Assembly (NCBI GenBank): GCA_022577435.1 | Contig: JAKOON010000006.1 | Location: 18,319,501-18,383,500, forward strand | DNA: 64,000 nucleotides | Source of the DNA: Embiotoca jacksoni | Taxonomy: Eukaryota > Chordata > Actinopteri > Embiotocidae | Reading direction: 5' to 3' | In this document: piece after piece, positions 1 to 16,462 of the stretch | How positions within the stretch are numbered: position 1 is the first letter of the stretch | Layout of the letters: each line of letters starts with the position of its first letter | Program-made: the position numbers and the translations under genes | Notes under the pieces: generated by a model | Told to the model about the DNA's origin: nothing | What the model saw: only the letters and a program-made list of their open reading frames with translations | Databases searched by the model: none

Positions 1-46
1 GTTCCTGCTGTCCCACGCCGAAGCGTGTAATACACCCCGCAGTCCA
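1..46 (-). CDS. Putative internal exon, cut by left window edge
   Basis: On the minus strand a splice acceptor (CGGTCTCCTCTAG, AG at 48-47) is preceded by a CTGAC branch-point-like word and followed by 46 nt that run off the edge. All three frames are open because the piece is short. If it is joined to the candidate exon at 39971-40015 (same strand), the frame reading MHYHDNPENPG continues as GLRGVLHAS without a stop. The product is not recognised. The evidence is only splice-site quality and phase compatibility, so a chance acceptor remains quite possible. Confidence 0.2.
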
Positions 47-972
47 CTAGAGGAGACCGTGTCAGTGTCACGTGAGAAGGTGTCAAAAGTTAAGATGCCT
101 TAAATTTAGCCACAAAAACACACATAGGGTAAATAAAACATCATGGTTTGAGTTGAAATGAGCAATAGTATGAAAGGAACATTAGGTACGGCATGTACAG
201 TAAGATAGTTTAATATGTTACATTAGGCGAGTAACTAACGTCACTTAAAAAAACAACAGATATTGACTTTTTCTTTTACACAAACTCAACCAGTGGTCTC
301 CCAGGTAAAAGGCCTGTTTTTTTCATTATATGAATAAATAATTTAAGTTACAATAATATCTTGATACTTCAACACAGGAGGCAAGTTCAGCCTTCTGTGT
401 TCAGCTGGAATGCAAAGCAAATTTTACAGGCATGATTGCGTCCGAGTCAATGAACAGGTTCCAGTGGGTTTGAATTGCGTATGCAGTCGGGGGGAAGTGG
501 TATCCACATACACTGAAAATGTTTCAACTCAAGCAAAGAGCACGTTGTATGACTCACCTATCAGTGAACACAGAGAGACAGGAGGAGAAAGGAGAAAGAG
601 AGGCAAACAGCAGACAGAGTTCCTATGTTTTTAGGGTCAGATTGAGCCTGAGCTGTCACATTGTAAACACACACTGAAAGCAGGCACACACATAGTTGTT
701 AGCAATCTAACCGCTACAGTTATTGTGCATACAAACATTACAGTCACACAATAAAAGGTCAATTAAAGTTAATAAAACACCAAAACTGAATTTTTGTGTT
801 TTCTTCAGCTTTTGCTAAAATAAAGAAATGGTCTGTGACATCTGTAACTGTTAGCAGAAACACCTGAGCCTCAGATCTTGCTGTGAACCTTTAGGGCTTT
901 GTTCAGTTTTTGTTTGCAACGAATGCCATGATGACCATTGTGTACAGCACAACATCCTGTGTTACTCTCAAG
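47..972. other. No gene seen; AT-rich, intron-like
   Basis: Ordinary AT-rich sequence. The only ATG-started ORF is 74 codons (410-634), with no recognisable protein and no matching splice context. If the minus-strand gene model is right, this is the last intron before the left-edge exon. Confidence 0.5.
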
Positions 973-1505
973 CAGCATCCAACAGTGACGTCACCCATCG
1001 GTTTGTTAACTCTCGTTATGAAGTCTCGAGTTCAGATTTTACCACCATCACCACCTTTTTATTTCGGAGCCAGCAGTGACCATATTTGAATGAGTTGGGT
1101 GGGAGTGAACAGTGGATCGGACTCAAATTGTTTGAAAACACAATGATACTACACCGATAGCAGAAACCTGAGGGTACTATAGGCCTGTCAATCAAACAGA
1201 TACACCCCCCCCAAAACACACCTTTTTGAGGCCTATTTTCTAATTAATAACAAGATTATTTTCAGATGAACCACCAGAAAACTAATGAGAAGGAGTAACT
1301 TTAGCTAACAACACCAAATTGACAAGTGGAAAAAATGTATAGACTTTGTATTTCATGACACAAGTTGAATGGTAGTCTACAGAGCTGGAGGCTTTTTGGA
1401 GCCAACCCCTAGCGGCTCTTGGAGGTATTGCACTTAATGGCACTTCCACATCAGCCTCATTTTTCAGACCTGGAAGCCACATCCACTTTTATATACAGTC
1501 CATGG
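973..1505 (+). mobile_element. Family A dispersed repeat, copy 1 (near full length)
   Basis: This is the most complete of seven related copies in the window. It runs from a GCAACCAACAGTGACGTCACCC-like start (shown here as CATCCAACAGTGACGTC) to a TATATACAGTCCATGG end. Shared blocks in order are TGACGTCACCC with ATTGG- or TCGG-GTTTG, GAAGCCTCGAGTT-like, GACCATATTTG, GCCTGTCAATCAAACAGA, CCAGAAAACTAATGAG, TATTTCATGA..AGTTGAATGG, GCCAACCCCTAG and ACAGTCCATGG. It contains an intact CRE (986-993) and, on the minus strand, TGATTGACAG (1185-1194). No coding sequence is visible. The class is unknown; a non-autonomous DNA transposon or SINE-like element are both possible. Confidence 0.75.
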
Positions 1506-3012
1506 TTAGTCTGCATCACTGCTCTGTTTATCTTGTTTATGTTCTTCAAATATGTCTTCTTTAAACTAAAAGGGGGCTTTTCAGGGCGAAGGTGTTGTGC
1601 TTTACAGATCATATAGGAAGACAGTGAGTTAGAAGAGATCAGGATGAAATATGGCCGTGTTCTACGCAGGCCTTTTCAGTATGATTACCAGTATAAAGAG
1701 GGCTTTAATTTAAGCCCCAGGCTAAAGAGAATCATACAGTATGTGGATTTTTGAGCAGCCCACATGCTATAGTAATGACTCTGAATTCAGTTCATTTTTC
1801 ATCAGACCATACAAGCTGTGCTGTCTCATAACTGGGTGTGCACAACATGTGCGTCTCACACTCTTCAGGGGCTAAAATTTGCAAACGTCTGTCATCTGAG
1901 AATGTTGATGTGGTTTGTTGTCATGAGCGTTTAAATGAGTAAATCACATTTGCTCTCAAGTTAACACAGAGTGAGATCCAGAGAGTGTTTACAGTGAAGA
2001 TTCTGAGCAGCGGGTGATTCATAGGAAGATGTTAAACTGGATTGTGTTCATTAAAATGCTAAGAATAGGACGGCTGGTGTGGGCAGTCGGTCCGGTCATG
2101 TGAGCATTTATACCTCTTTATGACCGCAAAAGGAAACATCAGATCAGCACTTATGTTATAAACCATTCTCTTATTAGCAATTATATCTTATTAACAGAGA
2201 GCAGTGTGTATTATGATCTTGCCTTTAGCATCCCCTCGTTTACTTCAAGATGAATACGCATATTAACCAAAGACCAGATGATACAAACTCTACATTAATT
2301 CGGGTTGCCTAAATGGAAATTAAAGCAAAGCCGAGTTAGTTCGAGTTGTGTTATACGATATACATCCTCCCCATTCATTTCAACCATTTGTTGTGATGTA
2401 GCTAAAATAATTCAATCCCTCCAGTCAAAAAGTACATGGAAGTTCCTTTCAAATTATATATACTTCACAATGTTTGGATACTTTTAGGTAATAATTCATT
2501 TCAGCTGTTTTAAAGTCGATCATGTACATTTTATGCTACATTAAATATGTATGTGTAAACAGAGGAAAGGTACAATGGCATAAAACAAACAAAATTTGCT
2601 GCCTGATGGCAAATGATTGATTTTACGTCACTTGTGGAATGACGATATATAGAGTGTTGTAATGGTTTAATATACAGAGTGTTGTAATGGTTTAATATAC
2701 AGATGTGGTTGTCATTATCTTTACGCACTAGACTACACCAGAAGATAGAAAGGGGTTTAATTTTTACAAGAATGTCTGAATATGTGATTGTATATATGTG
2801 GGAATATCCTCACAACCTAACAAACAAACTGCTAACAAGTTTTTCAAATGAGTGTTAAACTTTACGAACATGGCCTCTGAGCCTATGAGTCAGGAAAAAT
2901 ATATCAATTGTTAAAAACTCTGACTGAAGTATTTAAAAAACGATCAGCTGCTGAATTATTGAAAAGGTTCTCACACAGGACGGTTTTGAGAGATGCTGTA
3001 TGTGTAAGTGCA

Positions 3013-3017
<5 letters not shown>
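1506..3017. other. No gene seen
   Basis: AT-rich unique-looking sequence. The only structure noted is the short tandem duplication at 2651-2700. Confidence 0.5.
2651..2700. repeat. 25-bp perfect tandem duplication
   Basis: The unit beginning AGAGTGTTGTAATGGTTTAA occurs twice in direct succession (2651-2675 and 2676-2700) without differences, so it arose recently by slippage. Confidence 0.9.

Positions 3018-3062
<45 letters not shown>
3018..3062. repeat. (TG)n microsatellite
   Basis: Uninterrupted TG dinucleotide run of about 45 bp. First of three TG arrays within 575 bp. Confidence 0.98.
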
Positions 3063-3065
<3 letters not shown>

Positions 3066-3392
3066 ATACACATGTAATTGGTAAAGTAATCAATACTTAC
3101 AGAGGTGAGGAGGTGCATCATTGGCTTCTCAACATACACATTCTCTAACATACACACATACCCATGTACACACTCTTCCTGCTCCTTCACTGGCTCCATT
3201 TCAAACCATTTAATAATTCAGTGACTCATAAATATGCATACTTAATTAGTAGTGAAAAACAGTGTATGCATGTGTGTGTGTTTGATAGAGCGATCCATCT
3301 GGTTGTGAGTAGCTTCTTCTGAACAATATGGCAAATGAGACAGCAGAGCCTGCAATTATTGTCGCACACACAAACACTGTTATACACATAAT

Positions 3393-3440
3393 CTGTGTGT
3401 GTGCGTGCGTGCGTGTGTGCGTGCGTGTGTGTGTGTGTGT
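3393..3440. repeat. (TG)n microsatellite with CG interruptions
   Basis: TG run interrupted by several TGCG units, an alternating purine-pyrimidine tract. The interruptions suggest it is older than its neighbours. Confidence 0.95.
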
Positions 3441-3537
3441 CTAAACAGCTACAGTTAAAAAGCTGAGTCAGGTTTGTGATCTCACCCTGCTTAGTATGAC
3501 ACATCCACTGGGCAAAAGGTTGAGGCCTGGCAGTTTA

Positions 3538-3538
<1 letters not shown>

Positions 3539-3588
<50 letters not shown>

Positions 3589-3591
3589 CGT
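3539..3591. repeat. (TG)n microsatellite
   Basis: About 53 bp of TG, ending in TGCGTGCG. Confidence 0.98.
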
Positions 3592-3858
3592 AGAGTATGA
3601 TCGGATCACATCATAAAGAGGTAAGTCATATTTTTTCCCATTTATGGATGTTCCTCTCTCTTTGAAGCTTCAAGTGTCTCCTGCACCTTAAAATGCACAT
3701 AAGCTGCACCTGGCTGATGTATCTTTAGAGGTAAAGTCATTGAATTTGGAGAAAGATTGTTGATATTTGAACTCAAAAGCCAAACAAATACACTCCGCCC
3801 CTTAGTGCCCGTTCACAACTCCACCCCTCACTTTCATGGATGCACATTGACAATGAAG

Positions 3859-4207
3859 CCATAGACTGTACATAAAAGTAGACATAGCTTCCAGGTCTGA
3901 AAAATGGGGCCGATGTAAAAGTGCCTTAAGCTGCATTATCACCGAGCGCCACCAGAGGTTCACACGTGTGTTTGTTTGATTGACAGGTCTGTGGTGCAGT
4001 CAGGTTTCAGCTATCTGTGAGCGGGACGTAGTATTGCCGGGTTTCCAATCAGATCAAGTCAAATCCACCGCGGCTCGTCCAAATATGGTCACTTCTGGCT
4101 TCAAACCCCTCCAAACTAGCAAGATGGCAACGGCCAATATTCAAACTAAAGACTTCATAATGGTTGTTCACAAAACAATGGGTGACATCACTGCTGGTTG
4201 CCTCTTG
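3859..4207 (-). mobile_element. Family A dispersed repeat, copy 2 (internally deleted)
   Basis: Inverted relative to copy 1. It starts CCATAGACTGTACATAAA and ends GTGACATCACTGCTGGTTGCC. Roughly 180 bp of the family's middle-distal part (the CCAGAAAACTAATGAG block) is missing. It keeps TGATTGACAG (3977-3986), the GTCCAAATATGGTCAC block and AAGATGGC. The CRE block has decayed to TGACATCA, the change expected from CpG deamination. Confidence 0.7.
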
Positions 4208-6609
4208 AACAAAACACCAACGACTAAGCCATAGGTCCCAGCCTTAGCTTATACAGCGTGGCAGTTATTGTTTCTTTCTCATAGCTATTTCAAAACAAAC
4301 ATTAAAGTCAAATAAAAAGCAACATCAAATAAATGATTGGAAGTACACAAACACAATGTTGTAAAAACTAGCAAGAGTTAGTTTTATAAATCGTTAGTAC
4401 AGAACCACAGTGACTAAATAGAGGACGGTAGGGTTGTTGCAAAACTAACAAGCAAGGTGTTGTTACCGAGCATAGCATTTTGAATTATGCATCAATCTAA
4501 ATAATCCCACTGTGTGAGTAAATTTAGATCCTTAGGTCTTCTGTAAATCCATTCGTAAACAACAAATGCCATTAAACAGAGCGAACAATGGCACAGCAGG
4601 CAATGTAACTAACATTTGCTGAGTTGTGGGTTAGCAAGTTGTTGCAACAGTTGCTACTGTAAAGCTAAAAGGCTGACAGGATGAAAGGTTTTCCAGAAAC
4701 AGCCCACCAGCTGAAGACCGCAGCACTCAAAACTCCTGCTAAAATAGCTAACGTCACAACATCAACGTGTCTGAGCACAGTAGAAAGTGAAGGAGGAACG
4801 GTTCAAGTAAAAAAAAAAAAAAATCCTTTGTGTTCGCATCGCTGGTCATGGCTCGGGTCATGCCTGTATTGATCAGTTCACTTGAAATAGGCAGGTGAGG
4901 CGTGCACAGAAAAAAAACTTAAATGACGGGCTTAGTGTTACCAATGACGATGACGATGTGTGCTAGAGGCAATTACAATATGTTGAGAAGACATAACCGC
5001 AGTGTGACCCTTAACAGTGCAAGGAGGAGAGAGTTGGGTGAAAGAGAAACTTCTCCACGCAGATTCATCCTGAGCAAAATCCAGAACTAAAGCATTGGTG
5101 TGTTTATAGCGAAACATATGCAGCCCTATGCATTCATGGCAGACGAGGGATTTCAGCATATGATGAAAATACTTGAGCGACAGTAATTCCCAAACTTTAC
5201 GAACAGACAATTCCTTATCTCTCACCCTAAAATCTCTTACTTCAGACCGATGGACCACCAGGGCTACTGAGAGTTACCTCACTGTGGTTGTCCACTACTT
5301 CACTTCAGAAGTGGGAGATAAAAAAGCTTTGATTTTCAGACACTCCTCCCCAATGAGAGACACCCAGGTGATCATCTCTGCGATCTTTAACTTAATGTTG
5401 ACGGCCTTTATGTCATTAATGTGGCCCTTTTATTTCAAAAATAACAAATCTGTATTGTTTTTCTTGCAGTAATTATTCTTTTAATTAGGATTTGATAATG
5501 AAGAGTGTTTATGTTACTTATGTTCTTCGTCAGAACTTTATTAAGGCAAACAGATGCCAAAATGTTTTCCCCAAGTACATGGAGAGCATGTTGAAAATGG
5601 CATGGACCTCCCCCCACACTTTACTAAATGTGTACCAAACTCAACCGAGAAACAGTGATATATATCGGACAGTAAGTTATGTGAACCGTATCTTCCCATA
5701 CTAGAAAGTAAGCTGAATGTCTGTGGCCAAGTAATTTAACGTTAACTGATATGCAAATGTAAAACAGAACTAATGTAACTCACCTGTCAAGCAGAAATAG
5801 AGAAATCTCACCGTTTGTCTTTATACCTTTCAACTTTTGTTTTGTTTATGTCACTATATATATTAAATATATTAAATCTGTGAGAAAAAGGACTACTTCT
5901 CATTACTCAGTACATCATACTCCCTTTTTAGAATTTCATATTACAACGTTGTTGTACAACGTTTCTATTTCCTGGATTTGTGCTCCCTTCAAACAACGTG
6001 TACTGCTCTACTCTTCACTCTATTACTACTCAGCACATTGGAAATATCCAAAGTGAAATTTACACCTTCCTGTGTGTGAGAATAGGTTGTTTATGCACCA
6101 CCTTCCTGCCGCGCTCGGCCTGCCTTTTTCTGCAGTAATGATAATTAACCATCGTTAAGATTTCTCATAATAATGATACGGGCTGTAGCTGCCAAGCAGA
6201 CACCTCAGTAATTCTCTAACAGCCTGCAGTATTCGAGAGGTTTCATAAAGACGGTGAAATTCTCTGTGTCTTTACATGATAACTCACCGACAACACGGTA
6301 CTAAACATGTGCCATTGCATCTAAAAACCTGCAGGTGCAGACGCAGCATGTAGCTGCACGAGAAAAACACATTTGCACAGATCTCTTTCCCCTTTTAACT
6401 GTGTCAAATTCAACATTCAAATCACACACAGAGGCATGCATACACACTACGCTTTACACTCACTCCCATAAAATCCAGAACTACACATCCAAACACAGAT
6501 ACAGCAGCAAGGACACCAATGTCAATCAATTATTAGTCTAATCTTCCACAGCCTGTCACTGTCACTGTCACTGCAGCTATCACACTTCACACACAGCATG
6601 GTGTGAGAC

Positions 6610-6613
<4 letters not shown>
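4208..6613. other. No gene seen
   Basis: AT-rich sequence with ORFs of at most 106 codons that resemble no known protein. An A13 run lies near 4809. The overlapping ORFs on both strands around 4938-5472 have no coding signature that I can recognise. Confidence 0.45.

Positions 6614-6645
<32 letters not shown>
6614..6645. repeat. (TG)n microsatellite
   Basis: About 32 bp of TG repeats, lying about 70 bp before a CA run. Confidence 0.97.
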
Positions 6646-6648
<3 letters not shown>

Positions 6649-6710
6649 GAGAAAGATGCTCAAAGCGCACAAGGTGCAGGTGTTCAGAATAGACCGTTAA
6701 TAACCTGTGT

Positions 6711-6713
<3 letters not shown>

Positions 6714-6744
<31 letters not shown>
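6714..6744. repeat. (CA)n microsatellite
   Basis: About 31 bp of CA. With the TG run at 6614-6645 it forms an inverted pair that could in principle fold into a hairpin. Confidence 0.97.
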
Positions 6745-10497
<3,753 letters not shown>

Positions 10498-10637
10498 CAG
10501 AGAGAGTATATGTGCGCTCTGCATTGCGTTGAACAGGATAGCACATGCTGAGACTGGGGAACAGTTCTTTACACCTGCCTTAATTGAACCGCACTCAAGC
10601 ATAAATTAGTCCACCCTGCCAACTCTGCACTTTCTCC

Positions 10638-10640
<3 letters not shown>

Positions 10641-10700
<60 letters not shown>
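10641..10700. repeat. (TG)n microsatellite, 60 bp
   Basis: Perfect GT run, 145 bp downstream of the preceding array. Confidence 0.99.
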
Positions 10701-10702
<2 letters not shown>

Positions 10703-11519
10703 CTGGGTGCTTGCTCACATGTATGTTTGTGCATTTGGTAAACAGATTACAAGATGGACTTTTTTTTCCCCCTGATTCGTCTTTAATGTATTATTGAGCA
10801 CAAACATTTTTAGACTTTTTAAAATTTCAGTAGAAGAATTCAAGGAAAGCAAAAATGTCATTAAGGATGACACCACTTCCTCTCACGCTCTCCTGCTCTG
10901 AGCTTCTACTGTCTTAAAGTGAAAGCTTGCTTCTTCATCATTTCCACTTTCCCACAGTCTAACTTCTCTCCTTCACAGTTTGTTCCACAATCACATCGAC
11001 CCAAATATCTTTTCTTTCAAATTAAACAACGCTAAACATGTATCCAGGATTCTGCTGTTCTGTCTTTCAAGGTAAGTCTTTGGCTTCCCAATTACCACCT
11101 TGACTTTAGTAAGACGTTTTATCATCCAGCTGTTGGTTCTTCAATGCCATCAGCATCTAGACTCAGGGGATCATCCTGTTAAGCATTTGGCCAAAGAAAT
11201 AGTTTATTCTAAAAGAAAATGCTGAGTCCTCCAACCTGAAGAAAAAGTAGGTTGCCCGTCATTATTTTGGCACAGACACTGGCAGGACGACAGTGTTTGT
11301 CAATTGCCTTATAAAACCATCACAATGAGCCGTTACAAAAGTGATTCACGTTTACACACCTGCCATTATGGATTGATTCTAATGATGTCACAAAAGTTAT
11401 TTGTTTAAGGATGGAAAAGATGATGGTCATGAATAAAAGAAACAAATCTTAAAAGTGGGTTGAAGATATGAACGGCAGTCTTCTCTGCTGAGGTAAATGC
11501 TAAATGGTCTTTTATAGAG
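10701..11519. other. No gene seen
   Basis: Unremarkable sequence with no long ORF and no recognised repeat. Confidence 0.45.
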
Positions 11520-11760
11520 CCTTTTCCCCTTAAGGATCTAGAAGCACTTCACAATTCTTGCCTCCCATTCACCCCCTCACACACTAATGAAAACAGAGCT
11601 TCCATGCAAAGTGCTTGCCTGCCATCAGGAGCAAATTGAGTTTCAATGTCTTGCCCATGGACACCTCAGAACCTGGACTAGAGGTCTACCATCTGACATA
11701 CAGTCACCAATAAGGTCACACAAGCTCTTCATTGACCTACCATCTGCATTAACACAGCCC
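11520..11760. repeat. Degenerate teleost dispersed repeat
   Basis: Contains AGAAGCACTTCACAATTC, CCCATTCACCCCCTCACACAC, GCTTGCCTGCCATCAGGAGC and TGTCTTGCCCATGGACACCTC in order. This matches the layout of a common fish repeat (AGTGCTTTACA ... CATCAGGAGC ... GTCTTGCCCAAGGACAC) that I know from other teleost sequence. The boundaries are approximate and the class is not certain. Confidence 0.55.
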
Positions 11761-12210
11761 AAAAAAGTTTTCTTGTCAGAATAATGCAAAAACAACTGAA
11801 GGACACACACTTACTTTTCGTGAGGACAATCTTTTATAAAAGTACCAAACACATTCCTGTTATTAATGAATGCTGTAAGGGAAAACAAATGCACATTATT
11901 ATTAATATTAAAGTTTTTCCTGCTTCTGTAGATCAATAGGGCCATGATGTTGAAACAGAGTCACCAATTAAAACCAATTTCATGGACTCTGTCCTTTATT
12001 CTACCTTCATAGAACAAATATGTGTAGAACATGAAGGTTGCATAAAGGACAGGACAGGGAGCACATAACAAAAACCTTTTTTGTATTAAATTTCCTCATT
12101 GAATTAACAACCATTGCTGGGTTTCAACAAGTCGTGATACTCAAAACATGTCACTTTTTATTTTGTAATGCAAAATTATCCATATGACTGGTTCAGAAAC
12201 AACTTGAATG

Positions 12211-12500
12211 TAAGTAAGTAAGTATACTTTATTTATAAAGCACCTTTCAAAATCAGAAGTACAAGATGTTGTACAACAAAGTTTGAACTAGAAACACAAA
12301 GGTTAAAACACAGAATCAAGAAAAAAAAACTATCAAGAAGGAAAGCGTTCATTGAGGGACAAAGTACTTGCAAAACAAGTGTTTTTAAAAGCCTCTTAAA
12401 ACTCTCAACTGACTGTGTGTTTCTTCTAGCTGGAGGTTCCAGAGGGTGGAGGCCACAACTGAAAGTCCCCTTTTGTTTGTTGCCCCAATTTGGGGACAAT
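12211..12500. repeat. Degenerate teleost dispersed repeat (CTTTATTTATAAAGCACC type)
   Basis: Starts TATACTTTATTTATAAAGCACCTTTCAAAA and continues through AAAACTCTCAACTGACTGTG and GGAGGTTCCAGAGGGTGGAG to AAAGTCCCC. That order is typical of a fish repeat whose members read TATAGCACCTTTCAAAA ... TTCCAGAGTCTGG ... AGGCCC. A shorter fragment is at 24011-24110. The class is not resolved. Confidence 0.55.
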
Positions 12501-12528
12501 CAGAGGGCCTTGGTCAGTAGAACTTAAA

Positions 12529-12722
12529 CGGCAACCAACAGAGACGTCACCCATTGGTTTGCAAATGGCCGTTATGAAGCCTCGAGTTCGGATTTTGGCC
12601 GGCGCCATCTTGCTAGTTCGGGGCAATTTGGAGCCATAAGTGATATATTGGGACGAGCTGGGGGGATCGAGCGGTGGATTTGACTCGATCTGATTGGAAA
12701 CCCAGTGATACTACGTCTCGTC
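12529..12722 (+). mobile_element. Family A dispersed repeat, copy 3 (5' fragment)
   Basis: Starts ACGGCAACCAACAGAGACGTC, with CACCCATTGGTTTG and GAAGCCTCGAGTTCGGA close to the family consensus. It breaks off after GATACTACGTCTCG, before the TGATTGACAG block. It retains several CpGs, so it is one of the less decayed copies over this part. Confidence 0.75.
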
Positions 12723-15689
12723 CAGCATTCTGGACCAACTGTAGCCGAGACGGAGAGGAGCGGCTTCAGGTAATCAAGGTACGTTTTCATATCTGCCACC
12801 CCTGCCTGATTCAGGCAAATAAACCAACACCAACTGATGTTAACTCCTCTGCAGTAACTCAGGAAGTGTTTTTGGAACGTTTCACGGTGTATTTAATACG
12901 TTCTACCTTTTTCAAGGAACATATCCTTGGTCAGGTTTATTCTCACAAAAAACAATACTCACTGCCATGAAAAACCTACCGGGTATCCCAGAATAGCTGA
13001 ACGCTTCTCCACATGTGGCTGCACTAAATCCATAGTATATGCATAAGTGTTTCATCAATCTAATCACGTCTTGGCCTCATCAGTGCGCTGCGCTAAGAAA
13101 GGCCCACTTCCCTTCAACTCTTGGTCACAATCAGTGCTCCTTTTGTCACCGCTCCACCCCCTCCTCCTTTTTCCCCTTTATTCATATCTCGTCCTTTCAT
13201 CCTCACTATAGGGACCAAAAGTTTAAAGGTTCACTTCAATCAAACCACCGGCACTCTTAAACCTTTTTTTCCTTCCCTCCTACCTTTTTTTTTTATCCTG
13301 CTGCAGGAGACGAGACATACAATCCTTGAGTTGGGGCGGATGAGCTGTAATGTTGGAAAGAGGAGAGGAGAGGGCAGTACGCAACAGGGAAGGACAGTAA
13401 AGGACATGCGGAGAGAGGAGAAGAGGAAGGCAGACGAGTTGATGAAGAGATCGGTTCAAAACTGAAAAAGCGTTTTGAGTGCAGAGTCAGTTGAAGAGTA
13501 TTGTGCTGTTGCTCTCAGTCACACTTCAGCGCTGCGTTAGTGGTGTCTGGGGCATACAGGAGAGTGTCAGCACACTGATGATGGAGACAACTGGTGATCA
13601 CAAGCTATTAGAGCATCCCATTCTTGGTCTCTTTAACTGGGGCACTGAACAGATATCACTTGTGTGAAAATGCGTGTGTCTGGGAGACAAACTACTTCTT
13701 TAGGACATACAAATACATGGACAATAAAATCTTAATGGCAAAAGATTGAATAAAATCAAAATATTGAACCTATTATCACAGGCATTAACAGCCAGTGACC
13801 AGATAAAATGACACTGTTGAACCAGACACTTGAAGCACAATGAGAGATGAGAGGCTGCAGAGGAGAACGTCTCAGGGTAGAGAGTGAGGACACCAACATC
13901 ACAGTAATGTAATCACTCTTCAACAAGAAATAACTTGAAATTCAGTTACAGTTCAGTTACATCACTGTTGAAAAGACTGATTGGGGCGTGGCAAGAGTTA
14001 GGTGAACAAGGAGAATCAAGCGTTCTGACTGTAGACAGTGTTGTGTCAAAATCTCTCAGTTGGGCTGGTAGTCTTCTGACTTTTAAAAAATATATATATA
14101 TTTTAGTAATTGGTAAAAAAAAAAAAAAAAAGGTAAAGTAAAGAGAGACAAAAATACAATCATGCTGCAGAGTTAAATGCAATGTAAAATGTATTGCATA
14201 TCATGAGACAGCACAGCAAATCTGAAAGTTAGTTGGCATGTGGCTTCAGATCACCCTATTTCTTGTTCAATCAATTTTCAGTGATTTTCTCGCCCGTGTG
14301 TTCAGACAGTCATGGTGACTCTGGCCCATCATATCAGACACCTGGTGCACCAGTTCTCCACTGAGTCGAAGACACTAGTATTGTCTGGAACCTTCCACAG
14401 AGCTGACATAAAGGCACGAGAAATTACTTTCCAGACACTTTATTCTACTGAATATGGAGAAATAAGATCGGCGTGTATGCTTTAATCTACCATTATTTTT
14501 AGGAAAAAAAATAAATGGTTTATGGTCCCCTCATGGCTGTATTTAAACATTGAGCACATTTTAAATGATGAGTGATATAGGATTATAAACCACACCAGCC
14601 ACATGTAGGGCTGCCAAGCATCCTTGGAATCACACTGACTAAACACATACAGGACCGAGAAAAGGTTTAAGGAACTAAAAATAAAGTTATGGTGCTTTCA
14701 AAATGATAGCCTACCCTGAATAGTTTTTGATCCATCAATTAGCTAAATGCTAAGTACAGTAAAAACAAAAAAAAACTTAAATCAGATCAATATTGTGTGT
14801 GGGCATCAAGTTCAGGTATTTGGCAGGTAGGTTGTTTAGCATCTTGGAGAACTCGCCACAGTTCTTCTGTGGATTTATTTAGTCTAACAGTTTTTTTCCC
14901 ACGGACCTCTGCTTAGTTTCGTACCCCACTAGGAGCATTTTGGTTGTCAGCCCATTTTTGTTAATGTCCTGATTTGGCAATTTTTTCCTTAATTTTTGGA
15001 AGGAAGGATGTTTATTGTTTTTTCCGTTTTCTGTTTTTGTTGTTATTTCGTCCATTGTGCTGTCCCCTCTAAAGTTATAAAGTTTCATTTGTAAAAAAAA
15101 AAACCCATTAAATCTCATTAGTTTTTAACTGTTTTACATACAGTATCTTTAGCAGGAGAAGAAAACATTATTTGTCCTATTTAAAAGACTGTGGTGGGTA
15201 GATGATGATGTAGCAATGTGATACTGTATATGATCAGGAGTCTGCACATTGTGTTGTATTTTGAAAGTTAAGTAAATCCTCTATGCTTTCCTCTATCTGA
15301 CTTCCTGCCTCTTGCAACTTGATGCAATATACATCTCACTGACATGCGGCATGGCGCGGCTGGTGGAAGCATTGAGTCGAATGGCAGTGATCAGCTCCGA
15401 TGAACGTGTCAGAGCCTGAACATGACACAGACAGATCTGGTGGAAAGGACACTTCAGCGTCTTCTGTCTCTTCATGTGATCTCAGGCTGACTCCATGATG
15501 CTGAGATCACGGCTCTGTGGGGGACACACCATCTGTTGCAGGACTCCTTGTTCTCCTTGTCGCTGCCGATATGACTCCGCTCTCTGTTGTCTCAAACTGC
15601 AAAATGAACTTGGGACTGACCTGACACCTCCCTGATTGTGAAAAGATAAGAATCTAAAAAGTTTTGCATCGTACTCTTTACAGACCACA
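12723..15689. other. No gene seen
   Basis: Mixed sequence with purine-rich (13350-13450) and AT-rich patches and an A17 run near 14116. ORFs are at most 114 codons and not recognisable. Confidence 0.45.
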
Positions 15690-16165
15690 TGTGCTGTGTC
15701 TTCAGAAAGTATTCGGACCATTTTACTTTTGCACATTTGATGGAATTGTTGGTTTAATTTTAAATCTATAAATCTTAATCTACACTTGATTACCCACATT
15801 GACAAATGATTCTTGAATCTTGAATCAAAATGAATTTTAAGACTGAAATCTACCGTTTAAAAAAACATTCAGACCCTTTGCTGGATCAGATTGTGGTCAG
15901 ATTAATCCTGTCCACTTTAATAATCCTAGATCTGTCCACCACCTGACTGGAGTCCACCTGTTTCAAATTGAATGGGTTGCACATTGTTTAGAAAGTCAAA
16001 CATCTGTTTAAATAAAGAGGTTCTACAGTCCACACTGCATGACAGAACAAAAGCCATGATACTGTCTGGAGACCTCCATGATAAAACTGTGAAGATCAGG
16101 GCACAAGTGTAAAACCATAAAGCTCTGTGTCTTCCAAGGAGCACAGTGGCATTAATAATACACAC
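15690..16165 (+). pseudogene. Decayed Tc1 element, left half (TIR, leader, transposase N-terminus)
   Basis: The segment begins with a degenerate Tc1 end (TTCAGAAAGTATTCGGACC) and includes an inner repeat (ACATTCAGACCCTTTGCTGG). A leader follows (GGAGTCCACCTGTTTCAAATT), then the start of a Tc1 transposase: around 16072 it reads LSGDLHDKTVKIRAQ, then a stop, then KALCLPRSTVA, matching the N-terminal helix-turn-helix region of Tc1 proteins. It breaks in the GCACAGTGGC..AATAAT stretch, where the young Tc1 continues CTCCATAATCC. The matching right half resumes at about 18541, so this old copy was split by a later insertion. Confidence 0.8.
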
Positions 16166-16462
16166 TCTTTGGTGGGTAATATTTTGGTGTTCATTCGCTG
16201 AGTGTTGAGGAGCATGATTCAACACGGCTCCCGGTGTTGACTGCACAGCTTTGTTGCTGTATTAGCATTTCCCAGGATGCCTTAGTTATTTATTCATAAC
16301 ATTTTAGAATAAAGCAACTGAATTAAATCAGTGATGGGCAGAAATTATATTTAGTCTTTTTAAAACATGCTGTTTATTAATATTTCTATGAAGACATAAT
16401 GATAAATAAAATGGGGCTATCATTCAAAACCACAAGTGTACAAGGTAGGAACGTAACATATA

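Noticed and set aside
12426..12799. Overlapping minus-strand ORFs of 66 and 75 codons containing AKIRTRGF-type peptide, recurring at 44803-45037
   Set aside because: The recurring peptide comes from antisense translation of family A repeats, not from a protein family.
15926..16246. 106-codon minus-strand ORF
   Set aside because: Antisense shadow across the fossil Tc1 leader and its junction.
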